A DNA stretch of 64,000 nt from contig NC_092521.1 in NCBI RefSeq assembly GCF_037038585.1, positions 74,564,898 to 74,628,897 of the forward strand, read 5' to 3'. The translations under genes and the position numbers were made by a program. This document shows positions 1-13,875 of this stretch, in pieces. Every line of letters begins with the position of its first letter. Position 1 is the first letter of the stretch. This DNA is from Patagioenas fasciata. Lineage: Eukaryota > Chordata > Aves > Columbiformes > Columbidae. A model generated the notes under the pieces. It saw only the letters and a list, made by a program, of their open reading frames with translations. It did not search any database and was not told where the DNA came from.

Positions 1-1220
1 TTGGTGAAGAAGTTTGTCACCATTTACGTCTCTGACTCCAAGCAAGATGCACTCACACCTGTGGACACTACCTCCTAAGTAATCAGCTGCTGATGTCCAG
101 AAAACAGTAAATAACAACAGAATTGATACAGTACCTCTGTAACTTCTGCTCCCAGCCCCTGGCTGAAAATTATTTTAACAGCTATTCAATTGGAACTCTG
201 CTAATGAACTAACCCATAAATTTAAAAAGGAACACAGATTTTTAATTATAAATCAGGCAAGTAAGTTGGGAGGGAAGACAAAAGATAATAGATCAAATCA
301 TCTTGTGATTTATCTGGAAGTAAATCAGCAGTCACTCCATCAAAACAAGCAGGGTTACAAGAATATATTACATGACTCAACCCAACTATTTGAGCTCAGT
401 ATTTTACTCATTTCATGCAAGTCTCACCTGAGCCACAACCACCCACGGCCTGAATTTACAGACAATCCACTACATGCTAAGAAGATATGTGACCTTAATA
501 TTACTTTAACACTGACCTCTAGTGACAATAGGTGGGAATTTACCTTTTTATGGAGCTGCCCAGTTGGTAAATGCAACTTTGGCCGCTCTAATTACAGAGC
601 TTGCTCTTGCATCTCCAATCCATAGCTACTCACACCAAAGGGAGCATGCAGGCAAGTAGGGGCCTCCAACTCATGTGTATTAGTTACAGTCACAGATGAA
701 TTACCGATGATGCACTACGGTCTGTAGAAATTGTATTATTAAATCCAAACCTCTGCTTTCATTTATTGAAAAGATGAAAAGGCAACAAAAAATAAACACT
801 AAATGTCAAGCCTTGCAACTGTAACAAGTGTATTACAGTATAAACTAGGCACAACTAGTGACATGACAAGTGCCCACATCTTCAGGCAGCCAACCAAAAT
901 GTCATCTTTCATCTCATGAACTGTAACACCAAGGCAACCTCTTCTCTAATACTCTGTAGGAAAAGTAGTCTTGCAGCTCTTGGTACAGGACTCCTGCCGC
1001 TTTCTCTGCAAAACGAGGGTGCAATGGTCTATGTACCCACAGAAGCAGGTATTTCACACACACATACATTTTAATATAGTCCAGATGGAAAGATGAGCAC
1101 ATTACGGCAAGTTGGCAACCTCGCTGTCTAAAGAAAGCAGTAAGGATGCTATAGCTGGCACACCAGTACACAGCCCACCTTGCTGTCTTTGCATGTGGAA
1201 TCACATAATAGAATTGCAGA

Positions 1221-1520
1221 ACCATAGAATATAATCATAGAATGGTTTGGGTTGCAAGGGACCTTAAAGATTATCTAATTCCAACCCTCCTGCCATGGGC
1301 AGGGGCATCTCCCAGTAGAACAGGTTGCTCGAAGGCCCATCCAAGCTGGCCTTCAACAATTCCAATCATGAGGCATTGCAACTCCCCTAGACAGCCTGTT
1401 CTAGTGTCTCATCACCCTCATGGGGAAAAATTTCTTCTTTGTATCTAGTCTAAATCTATCATCTTTCAGTTAAAAACCATTACCCCTTGCCCTGTCGCTA
1501 CAGGCCTACTTGTCTCCAAT
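1221..1520 (-). mobile_element. CR1 LINE 3' fragment, minus orientation
   Basis: Reads, on the plus strand, as the reverse complement of a CR1 3' end: ATCATAGAATGGTTTGGGTTG at the left (with a diverged octamer repeat of the CATAGAAT type), followed by the usual 'ggaccttaaagat ... ctaattccaaccctcctgccatgggcaggg' run and ending near 'ccattaccccttgccctgtc'. It is 5'-truncated, as is typical of CR1. The small open frame across it is not functional. Confidence 0.9.
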
Positions 1521-4500
1521 GTCTGGGAGGTGAAGTAAGTGGGTGATGGCCATGGCCCACTGCAGGGAAGCATTTCCAGACAGAGTTTCAAAAGTGGGAA
1601 CTGCTTTCATTAAGCATGGTATCTGATGATCCCTCTAGCATATGTGTTATATACATAAAGACGTGTATACACACACACTTATAAAGAACATGCTTAGGAG
1701 GCTAGAAATCTGCCAGTTGGATCTCAAACGGTGAGAACCACCTTTACAGCTTATCCCAGCTTGGGGTAAATACCAGTGAGTTCCCTTTTACATTGTCCTA
1801 ATGTTGTAATCCATGTATTTCATTTACACTAACACAACTTGTGTCAGGGGAGATTTTAACTTTTTGTCAGCTATCAATCCCGAATATTTGTCTCTGGTCC
1901 TCAAAAACCAGAGTCCAGAAAACTTCTGCTCTCCCCAAAACTTGCTTCAAGGACTGTAAAGGTTTCTAAACTGCTCCTCCGCTTAGCTGATACCACGGGG
2001 ATTTTCACAAAAGCATTTTCTGGTGCACAGTCATAGCCAGGTGACTGCACAGACAGCAGCAGAGCTGGGATAGAGTACTAGGGCCCTGAGGGAGCAGGCA
2101 CCACAAGAAACCTCAGAGCCAAAGCCAAATCAGTCATACCTAGGCACAAAAACAAACCCATGTATTTCCAGATAAGTGACTTGACTCTTCAGTCATTTTG
2201 ACTGGAAAGAATCAGCTGTCAGAACAAACTTAACTAAGAAGACTGAAGATTAAACACTCGACTGATGTGAAATTAAGCAGTTCTCTCATACTGACAAATA
2301 CATCACCTGCTCACAATGAAAACTGAACAACAGATAAAACTTCTCTGCTGCATGAGCTGCAAGCATGAAAAATCAAGGAAGTGGTTGTTTTTCGACACCA
2401 CAAGCAGATAAACAGTGCACTTGATGAACGCCTGCTTACCAGCAAGCCAGGCAGCCTTTGGCAACACACCTGGACCTCACTTCTCTCAGTGCTTCGACGT
2501 GATGATTCTTCTATGTTTTAGCAGCTTATCTAATCACAGCAAAACACAACAGCCATGGGAGAAGGAAAACATGCCTTATTTAAGCACACTGAAATCAAAA
2601 CCCAACCTGCAGATTTAATGTTTAGGCAACTGGACTTCCTCACATACTCCAGCTGTATGTACGAGTGCTTAGGGATGCACATGTATAATTAGGTTTAAAT
2701 ATCTATGGGAGAAGAGAGCAAGATACATACACTAAACAATAGATGCAAAATGGCCTCTAAATTGTCATAATCCTTATGTGGCTTGGACCTCAGCATCACT
2801 ATGAACTGGTCTTAAAAACAATCACTCGCTCATGTTAGGGGCTGCCAAACCTCCATCTAAACTGTTCATTAGCAATACATCAGGCTAGCAAGCTGCCATG
2901 GCAGGAAAATAATGAGCTTTCCATTGTGGGGTGGCACATTCTCTATCACATTGACATAACAAATAACTCCATAAAATGCTATAATTTATTTTGTCTTATG
3001 AGCCTTTTTTCTTAATTAGCGCTTCAGTAGATTGTATTAAACACACATGAACTGTAACTACAGAGAGTCCTTGGACAAATCTCAGACAGTGTGCAAAGCT
3101 ATTACACAGGTAATTTATAGGTGACCTACCTTTAGGTCATTTAAATAAAGTTTGACAGAATAGCTGAAAGCAGACCATGTCAAAAGACATCCTCATTAGG
3201 TCTCTTCACCATCATCTGCATGTACTGAGTAAATTGCTATTGTGTCCCAGCACACACTGCAATGATTGTGCAATGGTTGTGTGGGAAAAGAATTGCTGCT
3301 GTTTTAAAGATCTCTTACTTGGGTTTCTCTTCTTGCCTTAACAAGAAGGTCCATGTATTTACAGGATGGGTTTGGTTAGGTTAAAGTCAAGACAGCCTAA
3401 CCATTTTTCTGCAAAGTGTTTTAAAAAGAGGCAGTTCAAAAAGGAAATTCTAAGATGTGGACAGTAGGAAACAATAATGTTGCATTTCCGCTCATGTGAA
3501 AATGAACTCCTATAAGCAGGTTTCTACTAGGCTCTATGGCCCAAGCACTTTCACCACAGCTAAGTTAAGGTGTTTTATTTCTTTTATCAAATATATTATT
3601 TTTACTTTAATCATAGGACACCGTGTATTAGCACTGTCTTCTACAGTATGCTCATGGATTAATTACATGGTGCATTAAAGACCTTCTTATGTACAATGTC
3701 TTTCAATTTTCTTGCTTCTCCTTGACTTTGTATTGTCAGAACAGGGAAAATTTTCATTTGTACTATCCCTCTCTCCCAGTATCACACTTTATCACACAAT
3801 TTTTAATTCATGTGCTATCACTCCTAGAGACCTCAACTGTTCTCACAGGGGAATATTCAGATTTCTTGCTGCTCTCTTCTGTACTTCTGCAACCTCTTCT
3901 TGCTGAGTGCTCAGCAAACACAGAAGATTACACAAATCAGGTGGGAGGACCCAGTCTTTATATAATAGCATACCTCTAATAAATGTAAGCTTTTCTTAAT
4001 GAAGCCTGACAGATGTTTACATACAGCATTTCACATTGATATTTAACTAAAACCACTTAGCAGAAATCTTAACAAGAGGCCATCAAAATATCCAAGCAAT
4101 TTCTTTCACTACCTGACATATGGTTTTGTTGAATTTCATTTACCCTTCTGCTGTCTTATCACTTGGTGTTGTAAGATATTATTAACAGTCACTACTCCTG
4201 CTTTCTCTTTTGTCTTTAATAGGACTCACCAACTGCGTATCTCCCTCAAAACTGCCTAGCTCAATCAGTGACTTCTCTTTTGAACTCAAAATGTTCCAGG
4301 GGCTTTGAAATCATACTATAAGAAAGGAATTATTTTCGGAGTATAAGAAATAAAACCTTCACTTTTTCTGGGAAAAGCAATTAACACCATACTCTTGTGG
4401 AACTACGTGTGAGAAAGGAGATAACACTGCAGGCAAGTATTTCATACACAAGAGGCCCAAAAGCAATTGCTTGGATATAGATCTTCTTTATTCAATGCTA

Positions 4501-5112
4501 TTCACCAAACAGTAATTTGAGTCCTGTTACAGTACATTGTTTGTTCTTTTCTTCTTGCCACTGCTCTATCTGATCAATTCCATTGTAGAAGAAAAAAAAT
4601 TAAATCACGTGTTGGGTGAGCATGCAGTGAAGATACACATATCTTTTCCACAGGTGATAAAGAGTGTGCGGTTTGCTGCTTGCAAGTACTTCAAAGAAAG
4701 GTGGTCAGTAACCAGGGTGCAATAGTCATGTGTTGCAACTCAAGGGGAAATAATGCAGGAGAAAAATGCTCATCATCTACAAGACTGTAAGGTAAGTTGG
4801 ATTTATATGTGTAACTTTTTAATAGGCCCTCCATCCAAGGGCTACCGGCAGAAACAAGCAAACAGAGCTGAAGACTCAGCAAAAGAATGGGGCATTTAGA
4901 AGAAAGCAATGTTTACCAGTGGGAAGTCACTCCTCTAATTAAAATTTAACTAGCACCAGTGCAGGTAGGAAAAAAAAAAAAAAGCCACAAACATTAGTGT
5001 GTTTTCCTAAATCAAAGTTTTTGGTTGTCTATCAGCTTTGGAATGTTAATCATTACGGAAATTGTGCTGGTGAAGATAAGAAATTACTTAAAGACTGTTA
5101 TTTTCTTTTCTC

Positions 5113-5131
5113 TTTTTTTTTTTTTTTTTTT
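5113..5131 (+). repeat. T19 mononucleotide run in VWC2 intron
   Basis: Nineteen T bases preceded by a pyrimidine-rich stretch and followed by AG. It resembles a splice acceptor tract, but no coding exon follows. Confidence 0.9.
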
Positions 5132-7794
5132 AGTTATTGCTGTACAGCTGAACATGCTCAAGGAATCAAAATGGCATGGATAATTACCCCCATGGAAGCA
5201 ATCCAAAGGTTCACAAAGTAAAAGCTGCTTCTAACTTAAAGATCAAGGTTTTAAATTAGGAAAGCACTTGAGTCTCCAGTTGATAAAGACATTTGACCTG
5301 CTGGGTAAAGGTAACGGTCAGGGACTTAATTCAGGACTCTCACAGCACACAGTGTAGGGGAGTTCCCCAGTGTAGTAGTTTGAAACAGTAAGACATTATT
5401 TAGAACAAAAAAAAAAACCCCAAGAAGTGTGATTTTACAAATATTAATTAAAAACATCAAAGACTTTCTAGCCATCACTTCTCTTCTTTCAAGACCTTTT
5501 TCCCAACACAGGCAGAGGCATACAATCACCCCCTGGTCAAACTGATGTCAGGAAAGGAAACAGGTTTTCCTGGTCTTCATCAAATCTGTACTTCATTTTC
5601 AAATGCAGTTGGAACAGGACTGGAGGAAAAATTCTGAGATTGCTGTCATGCTCATGTAAAAGCTAAGACATCTCCCAAAGAATGAGTAGTCACAAGGAGT
5701 TAAGGCAGACCTTGCATTAGAAATCCTGCACTGCATGGAAAGGCCATCATGGTTGCAAAGCACAAACCATAGAATGGCAAAGGATCGAGAAATGAAGTTT
5801 AATGAAATCAGCCAGTTCCCTGCTTCCATCAATCAGTAAGTCGCCTAGATCAATTTGCATCTTCCTCAACGCCTAAACCTTAACTTCCTGTGACAAATAC
5901 GCACAGAAAATTACATTGTGCTTACAAGTAAAAGGAGATTTCTAATATATCATTCATCATCAGACGGATGCACTGCCAATATACTAACATACCACAAAAC
6001 TTCAATATAAGCCTCCACCTCCCCTCAAATCCATGCAGACTCTTGGATGCCTCATTTAACATAATGAAATAGCCCAAGCAAAACACACAAGGTATATATC
6101 TCTCTTCATTGCTCCTTTTAATCACACTGCAAAACACTAATCAGCCATGTAGTCCTATTACTGTATCGCTGTAGCACTTATCTAGTAAACAGTTTCTGTT
6201 TAGAAACAGGATTATCTGCAAAGAATACAACTGAGAGCTCACATGGACAGAGACAGTGTCTCAGCTGACATGGGGTAATACATTAACCAATGGTAACTCC
6301 ATCTGGAGCAAGACAGAATCTAAGAGATCATAATTTTATCAAACAGTATAGTGTTCTACTGATAGGGAGTATTATTCCAAGGATATAGCATACATCCAGA
6401 TGCACATAAGTATTCTAGACCTTGGAATCGTTCATGTTCCCCAAATCTTTGCCACAATTTCGATTAGGGACACACACAAAATTAAAACAAACATGCAATA
6501 GCAGAATGGGGGAGCAAAGTTAACACTGGGAATACTTTATCTAATGAACAGCATCAAGAACAAGACTGGATGTAGGAAAAACTTCAACTCCCTTAATGTT
6601 AGTTTTCTAACTTTCTTTGAACAGCAAAGAACAAATGCTGGGGGCAGTGTGTGGAGGAGGAACGGGGTACCACATGAGCTCCAGGATTTTTTTTTTAACA
6701 TCTTACCTATCTCCATGTATGCGTGTAAATAAAACTGCAATACAAACTCAGACTATTCTTATATGAAGAACTTAAAAAACAAACTAGCAAAAACCCAAAG
6801 CAACTGATGACTTCATTTTGAGAAGCATGGGTTAACTGTTTCACTAGGAAACAAGAAAACCACCAAACGTGTCTCTGTGTAAAAGAGATGCTGTCAGGGA
6901 AAACAATCCAATCACTAGCACACTGTTTACCCCAATACCCTGGTGGATATTAGCACAAAGGCACCTTTCTGCCTGAACCAGACCAGCATCCAGGACTACA
7001 TAGGATGGCAGATACGTCAAAATGCCACGGTGAGCAGCATAAAGTACATCAGACCCCTTTCTCCCTGTCTTTTTTTTTTTTTTCTACATGAATGTTGCCA
7101 GAAAAGTTATTCTTATTCTTCTCCATCTCCCCTCATCCAAGGATTTAAGTGTTTCTTTTTTTCTATCAGCACAGAGAGCATTTTCATCTTTTTGCTCCTG
7201 GAGCTGAAGTAAAACATCTTTTAAGAACCCAGGAACCACGACACACTGAAGTTCTGACTCCACCACAAGGCGCTGACAGCTTGTTTCCCACATTCACCTG
7301 GGACTGTCACTGCTAAATAACAGTTTGGGCACATCATCATTGGTTTTTGCTTCAACTCACAGCAAAGTGACAGCCCCTGCAAACGGCTGCAATGAAAGTG
7401 ACTGATACAGCAGAATTTAGCTGTGATATATGAGTTAAACCTGCAGTATCAGGTAAGAGGAGAAAAACTGACTGCCAAAGAAATGCTTCTCAGGCTCACT
7501 ATAGCAGCCTGTAATGAGAAAATATTGCCAAGTGGGTTCTGGAAAGCTTATAGGATACACTGCTTTTATATTTTAATAGGCTCTTCTACATCCTCCTACT
7601 AAAGTACAACGTACCACTTTAAATAGCAAACACTATTATAACTTCTGATTGTCCTCATGTGTCTGAGCAAAACAACAGGATGCTATACACTCAGGGACAC
7701 TTACTGCTGCCTTTTGACAGCAGAACTCCCAATTGAAAGCATTATGGTTTCCTGGTGAAAAAAAGTAAAAAATACACGTTTATCTCTAAGTTTG

Positions 7795-8558
7795 AGAGAT
7801 ATGGATTTGATGGGTGGACTGTTCGGTAGATGAGCAACTGGATGGACAGTTGCATCCAGAGGGTAATAGTCAGTGGTTCAATATCTACATGAACACCAGT
7901 AACAAGTGGTGTCCCTCAGGGGTCTGTACTGGGACCAGTACTATTTAATATCTTCATCAATGACATAGACAGTGGGATCAAGTGCATCCTCAGCAAGTTT
8001 ACAGATGACACCAAGCTGAGTGGTACAGTTGACATACCTGAAGGACAGGATGCCATCCAGATGAACATGGACAAGGTTGAGAAGTGGGCCCATGCAAACC
8101 TCATGAGGTTCAACAAGGCCACGTGCAAGGTCCTGCACCTGGGTTGGGGCAACCCCTGGTATCAATACAGGCTGGGGGACGAAGGGATCAAGAACAGCCC
8201 TGTGGAGAAGGCTGAGATGGGATGCTATTTGTGCTTATAAATATCTCAAGGGTGTATGTCAAGAGGATGGGACCAGACTCCTTTCAATGGTGCCCAACGA
8301 TAGGATGAGGGGCAATGGGCACAGACTGAAGCACAGGAGGTTCCATCTGAATATGAGGAGAAACTTCTTTACTTTGAGGGTGCCAGAGCACTGGAACAGG
8401 CTGCCCAGAGAGGTTGTGGAGTCTCCTACTCTGGAGACATTCCAAACTCGCCTGGGCACATTCCTGTGCAATCTGCTCTGGGTGAACCTGCTTCAGCAGC
8501 TGGGTTGAGATGATCTCCAGAGGTCCCTTCCAACCTCAACCATTCTGTGATTCTGTGA
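7795..8558 (+). mobile_element. CR1 LINE fragment with reverse transcriptase remnant and internal deletion
   Basis: Plus-orientation CR1. From 7908 the frame encodes the reverse transcriptase segment [19 protein letters not shown] and then F-T-D-D at 7998-8009, where active copies have F-A-D-D. The frame stays open to about 8220. There the sequence jumps to the 3' part ('cttataaatatctcaaggg'), losing part of the ORF2 C-terminal region. The C-terminal tail ([19 protein letters not shown]) is preserved at 8287-8505. The element ends with the CR1 octamer repeat ATTCTGTGATTCTGTGA. It is truncated at the 5' end and cannot move by itself. Confidence 0.93.
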
Positions 8559-11500
8559 AGTTTGTGCAGAAGTTTTTGTTAAGCAAGTCATGCACACAGA
8601 AGCATGGAACAAATACTACCATACATACACCGGCATTGAAATGCTTGAACTAAACACATCAGAAGGGAACAAATCACATTGGCGCACACAGTATGAGTGG
8701 AAATGGGATTACTCAAAGTGATTTCATGTTCATTAGGTTATTATTTTTTAATGTAAATCCATTTTTCATAAATGAAATACTTTTTTAATCTTAGAAACTA
8801 GACTTTACAATCATCTTATGATTCCTGTGTTTTACATCTAGAAGAGACCGCCATAACCACCACATTTGATCCCTTACTTAATGCAGACTGAAGAACCACT
8901 CTCAGGCTTTAAAACTTCTGGATCTTTGCTATATATAAGTTAGCTGCCAAAGCATGACTGAAAAAGTCATTTAAAATAAAAACAGAATGAGGAGAAGAGG
9001 ACAATCAAAGGCACTGTTTATTTAAATTTCACAACAGCTTAAACTCCTGATGTTTGCAATAGTCCTTCCTTGACCTCTACCTAGACAGCATTATGATATT
9101 TTCTTCATCGCTGAGATCAAGGCATATATGGTCAAAAGAATATAATATTTTATTCAAACACACTGCAGAAAGACATTCAGTTTTACAGGTCAGATTCTCT
9201 ATGGTGCTTGAGCCAAGTTGGGGCTGTAGGCAAGAGCAAAGCCAGCTCACTGCCAAGGGGCAGCTTCCCTTTATTCACCCAGAATAAGCATCCTCAGGCT
9301 TGTCGTGGCTGCACAGGTCACTCAGCCCAACAAACCCTCTCTACATGTGGATTTTAGAGGCATAACAGTTCACAGGGACTATGGTACTGCCTTGACCAGC
9401 AACATATTTTAATAGATTCAAGCCCTGTGGTGACAAAGTCCTGATGTAACAACAGTCACAGAAGGAGACAGCAGCTCCTTCAGTCTTTATCAGGTTTTTG
9501 ACCCTCCCTGGACCTCTTTCGCACACACGGAGGTCCCCACTTGCCATTCACAGGCACTCTCAAGTAACTCCATGCCTAAATATTGTAATTGTACATAAAG
9601 GTACTAAAGCAAGTTCCAGTGAGTCAGCCTCACAGTACTGGTATGCAAAACCATGATCATTCATCGTCTCTGGCCACATCATGCTAGATGACCTGCACCT
9701 TACTAGTGGCCACCATTTCAACCACATGATGCATGTATTTCAACCGTAACTGTGAACCTAAATATGAAATAAAGTCCTGATGCATCCTGCCTAAGACACC
9801 TGAGATGACTATGTCCAGAGTAAAGTCTCTCTACTGCAAGGCCAGTGAGAACAGACAAGACATCTCCTGTGGACACACATGACCCCCTGGCCATCAACAC
9901 TTTTCTTTTCGACTGATCAGCTACAACCCTTCACTGACAAGAGAAGTTCAGCTCTCCCTACTGCAGACACAGAAACCACACTGATGCACAGACAGATAAA
10001 TGCTAGGAAGGCACCAGGATCAGCTTCATCTTCTCTGGGGCATTCTTTCAGCCATATAATGAAATAAAAATCTCTCAAGGACCTTAGAACAAAACGTTTT
10101 TTCGTCCAGCAACCACACCTCCCCTTCCAGACTCCACGCGGGCCGTAGGTTTAATCCTCCTGCAAAGACACTGGCTGGAGCAGAGCCACCCCTTAACTCC
10201 ACCGACTGCTCCGCAGCCACACGCTTCAGGCAAAGTGGCATTCAGCTGTGTACGCCTATCAGGGCTCTAATACTGGAAACAGAAGTGGAACAGACAACCA
10301 AGGTAATTTAATCTACCACGATAATGCACTTTCAGTATTACCCTCCACCCCCTCCCACTGCCCCAAATGAATCAGTGACAACTACACAGACTTTTCCTAA
10401 CAGAAAGGGAATTGTATGCCAATTATCTCTACCCTTCATTCTATACAAACTGCATAACTCTCTGTACCCAATTCTGAGCTTATTGATATCGCTGTGAACA
10501 GGTACAGCTTCCACAGAAGTAACAACGTTCCTAATACTGTAAAGTAGGATGGAGATATGAATTGGGCATGTGTTAATGCAACTCTCTGAAGTCAGATTTA
10601 ACTTTCTGGATGTTTTTTTCTTGTTGCTGCTGCTGTTTGATTACTGAAAGCATGAAGCTCAACATGTCAACCCACACAAGAAGAAAGCCTCTCCTCCATC
10701 CCCATCTGTCCATACCCTGCTTCCTTGCAGGGCATGCAAACACGAAACTGCTCCCTTAGCTGGAGTGACTTGAGACATGAAAAGCAAGAAAATTCCCCTC
10801 AGCCCAAGATTTTCTCAGTGAGGTGTCACCTTTTATCCCTTCCATAGACTACTGTTCCGAGCAGATACTTCTTTGAAGTACTCCCTGTCCCTATTCACAA
10901 AGAAGAAAACATCTTCAGCTATGGAAGTATCTAGGCTCCTTCTTGAAAGTCAGGATGTGATATAGAAGATTATTAAATCCTATATATAAGACTGTTCTTC
11001 ACTCTGAAAGTTTTCCATTCACTACTTCTTACGTTGTCTAAGCCTGATGAACAGTTACTTCTCCATCCCTCATCTGAAAGGTTGCCAGCACTTTTGCTGA
11101 ATCAGGCTGGGTAAGTGAACTACAGTGACTCCTTTCCACAATGGATAATGCAAAGTGTCTCACACCTGCCAAGAGACCAAATTCATTCATTTCTAATAAT
11201 GGCAGGCTTTCACCAGGTCTCCTGCATAATTTTTAATCAGGCATCTGTATGTGGTCTTACCAGTGATGGATGTAGTTGCTTAGCCCTGGCACCGTTGGTT
11301 CACCGCCCGCAATCTGCAGGTCAGGCAAACTGGGAAAGTCTTATCGGTTACAGAGTGCCAGAAAATGGAGGGAAATCTGAGCTGGAGCTTGTGCATTTCT
11401 AATACACAAATGTTAGCACATGTAGAGAACCCAAACCTCACCTCCCACCCCTTCTTGCTCTACCAAAGGCAGAATGAAGAGCATGAGGGCAGTCACCCCA

Positions 11501-13220
11501 CTTACACGCTTCCCACAGCTCCACCTTTCCCACCGCTCAGGTTATGTGGCTGAGCTCCCTGTACATCACTCAAGCTCTCTTGGGTCACTAACACGATGTC
11601 TTTGATGTCATTGCTGCAACTATCAACGCTGAAGCACAACGTGATGATTGTTTCCCTGACTCACATTCACAGCACATTTTTTCCAGTAGGCTTGAAAATG
11701 AGGGGACAAGGCAGGCTAGGCTTTCCTGCTCGGTTTTTGCTTCAATCTAATTAAAAACATTCAGCAATTTGCTGAAGTTCCTTGCATACTGCACATGTCC
11801 CATACTTTAAAATAAGACTGGAAAGCAAATAGCCTGATATTATTTTTTAAATGCACTATCCAGATGGAGAAGATTCCTCAGAAATTTCTTTGTGATACTA
11901 TACTGAAACTGCTGAACCAGAAAATTCAAGCTGCTTCTGAACTATCCTGTTTTTGTTGTTATTGTTAATGGCTTTTTTCCTTGTCTAAAAGCTAACAAGG
12001 AAAGCCACTCTTGGTTCTCTGACATGCAGAGAAGTGACAGTACAGCTCACTGGAAACAGTCAGCTCTGGTCACCTTGGTCTGAAACTGGGTCAGGGATGC
12101 CAGCTTATGGGTGTACCCAAGGAATATGCATTTATCTGGGGATTCAGATGCTGAGGACAAGGCCACCCTTTTCCAGCAGGCAGAACTTTGGTAGTTCAGC
12201 TCTAGCACTCAGAGAGGGCAGCCTCCTCATAAACAAGGCATGTTTATACACAATTTTTTAAACAGCCTCCATTTCTGGGAAACATGTTGAGGGATCTGTG
12301 TGAACATCCAAGCCATGCCCGGCACTGCTGCACCTCCTCAATCCAAAGACAAGCCACTGCTGGGGGATGGCCACTGCAGCGCGTTGTGTTGATGCTTGTG
12401 GGAGAACGTGCACCAATGTAAAGTCAATACAGCTTCAGTGTTAACACCACCAGAGAAATTCAGTGGGAAAGATTCCAAAGACTCCATTATGTTTGTAACT
12501 CCATGCCTACTACTGAAAACAGACCTTTTGCCCACCAAGAGTCACCGTGACCTGGGAACTGATGCAGAGCACGGTGCACACAAAAAGCCTGTGATCACGT
12601 CGGAAAGCTCTTGCCATCAAACAAGTGCTAAAGGATCCTCTGGATGGGCTAGCTATCACATCACCCAAATTCAGCCTTTTTCAGGAACTGTCACTAAATG
12701 CCTCAAAATTTGCCTGTCCTCATCTCCAAAGGCAGAGTGCCCTTAAGCTGTACAGCTGAGAACAAATTCGTACAGGGTTGTACCAACCAGCTAAGGGATG
12801 TGAAGCAATTACCTTTATATCCATACAAATGAAACTCCACCAATGCAATTAACTATCTCTTGTCATCTACTGTTGAATTTTTGGAAAGCACATGCTGTAC
12901 ACTCTCTCCTCCTCTGGCTTTTCCACAATTTCAATCAGTTTGTTTTAGCTAATATAATGGAACCTACCTATTCTAGAGAAATAACATATGGTTGGAAATT
13001 ATCTGAGTATTTTTAAATGTCTTTTTTAATTTTAAATATAATTTCATTTGGGATTTTGCAGCTTTCATTTCTATTAATAAATTATCATTTTTTCTTTATA
13101 AGTGATGAGCTAGTGTGTCATGTAATTTTTTCCTCTAAATAGACCAAGACTTTGATCTAATGCAAGCCCTTGGTGGGAGTAGAAAGACTTTCTGTCTAAT
13201 TTAGTTATGAAAAATATTCA

Positions 13221-13240
13221 ATTAAACTTGGGAGTTTAAT
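13221..13240. repeat. Perfect 8-base inverted repeat within a local duplication
   Basis: ATTAAACT (13221-13228), loop TGGG, AGTTTAAT (13233-13240). The flanks repeat TTAGTTATGAAAA at about 13201 and 13245. The stem could form a small hairpin. Confidence 0.8.
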
Positions 13241-13716
13241 TCATTTAGTTATGAAAATTAAATGAGCTCAATAAGGTACATTTGATTCGCCTCAGGAAAA
13301 AAAAATAAAAAGAAGAATCTCTGAAAGGGAAACAAATAAGAAGGGAGAACAAAAGTAACTTTTAATGCTCACATTGAAAGGTGGATAACATGAAGAGCCT
13401 GAGTTCTGTTTTGTGTGCCTACATAAAACACATCCACAATGAGTTCATGCAAAATTTATATTCAGAAGCTACATGAATCTCTGATATTAACACCCTAATT
13501 GTCTCCTGGGTAACAAAAATCCCTGTAGGTCATAATCGAGTCCACTGCAGTTAAGAGAAGATCTGGCTCCCCACACTGGGAACATACCACCCATAGACAA
13601 CTCTTCTCCATCTGCGTTTGGTCAAAAAAGGAAAATATTTGAATTCTTTTTCAAATCCAGAGCAGAGCAACTTGGATCTCTCTGACAGAAGCCCCCATCT
13701 AGTTCTGCAGCTGTCA

Positions 13717-13875
<159 letters not shown>

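Noticed and set aside
266..625. 119-codon open frame at the left end
   Set aside because: No recognised domain, no conserved splice sites, ordinary AT-rich composition. Likely chance.
5113..5140. T19 followed by AG as a possible splice acceptor
   Set aside because: No coding exon in phase with VWC2 follows on the plus strand, and the gene is on the minus strand.
8259..8471. Minus-strand frames over CR1 copies (also 29105-29393 and 7916-8165)
   Set aside because: Antisense shadows of the CR1 ORF2 region.
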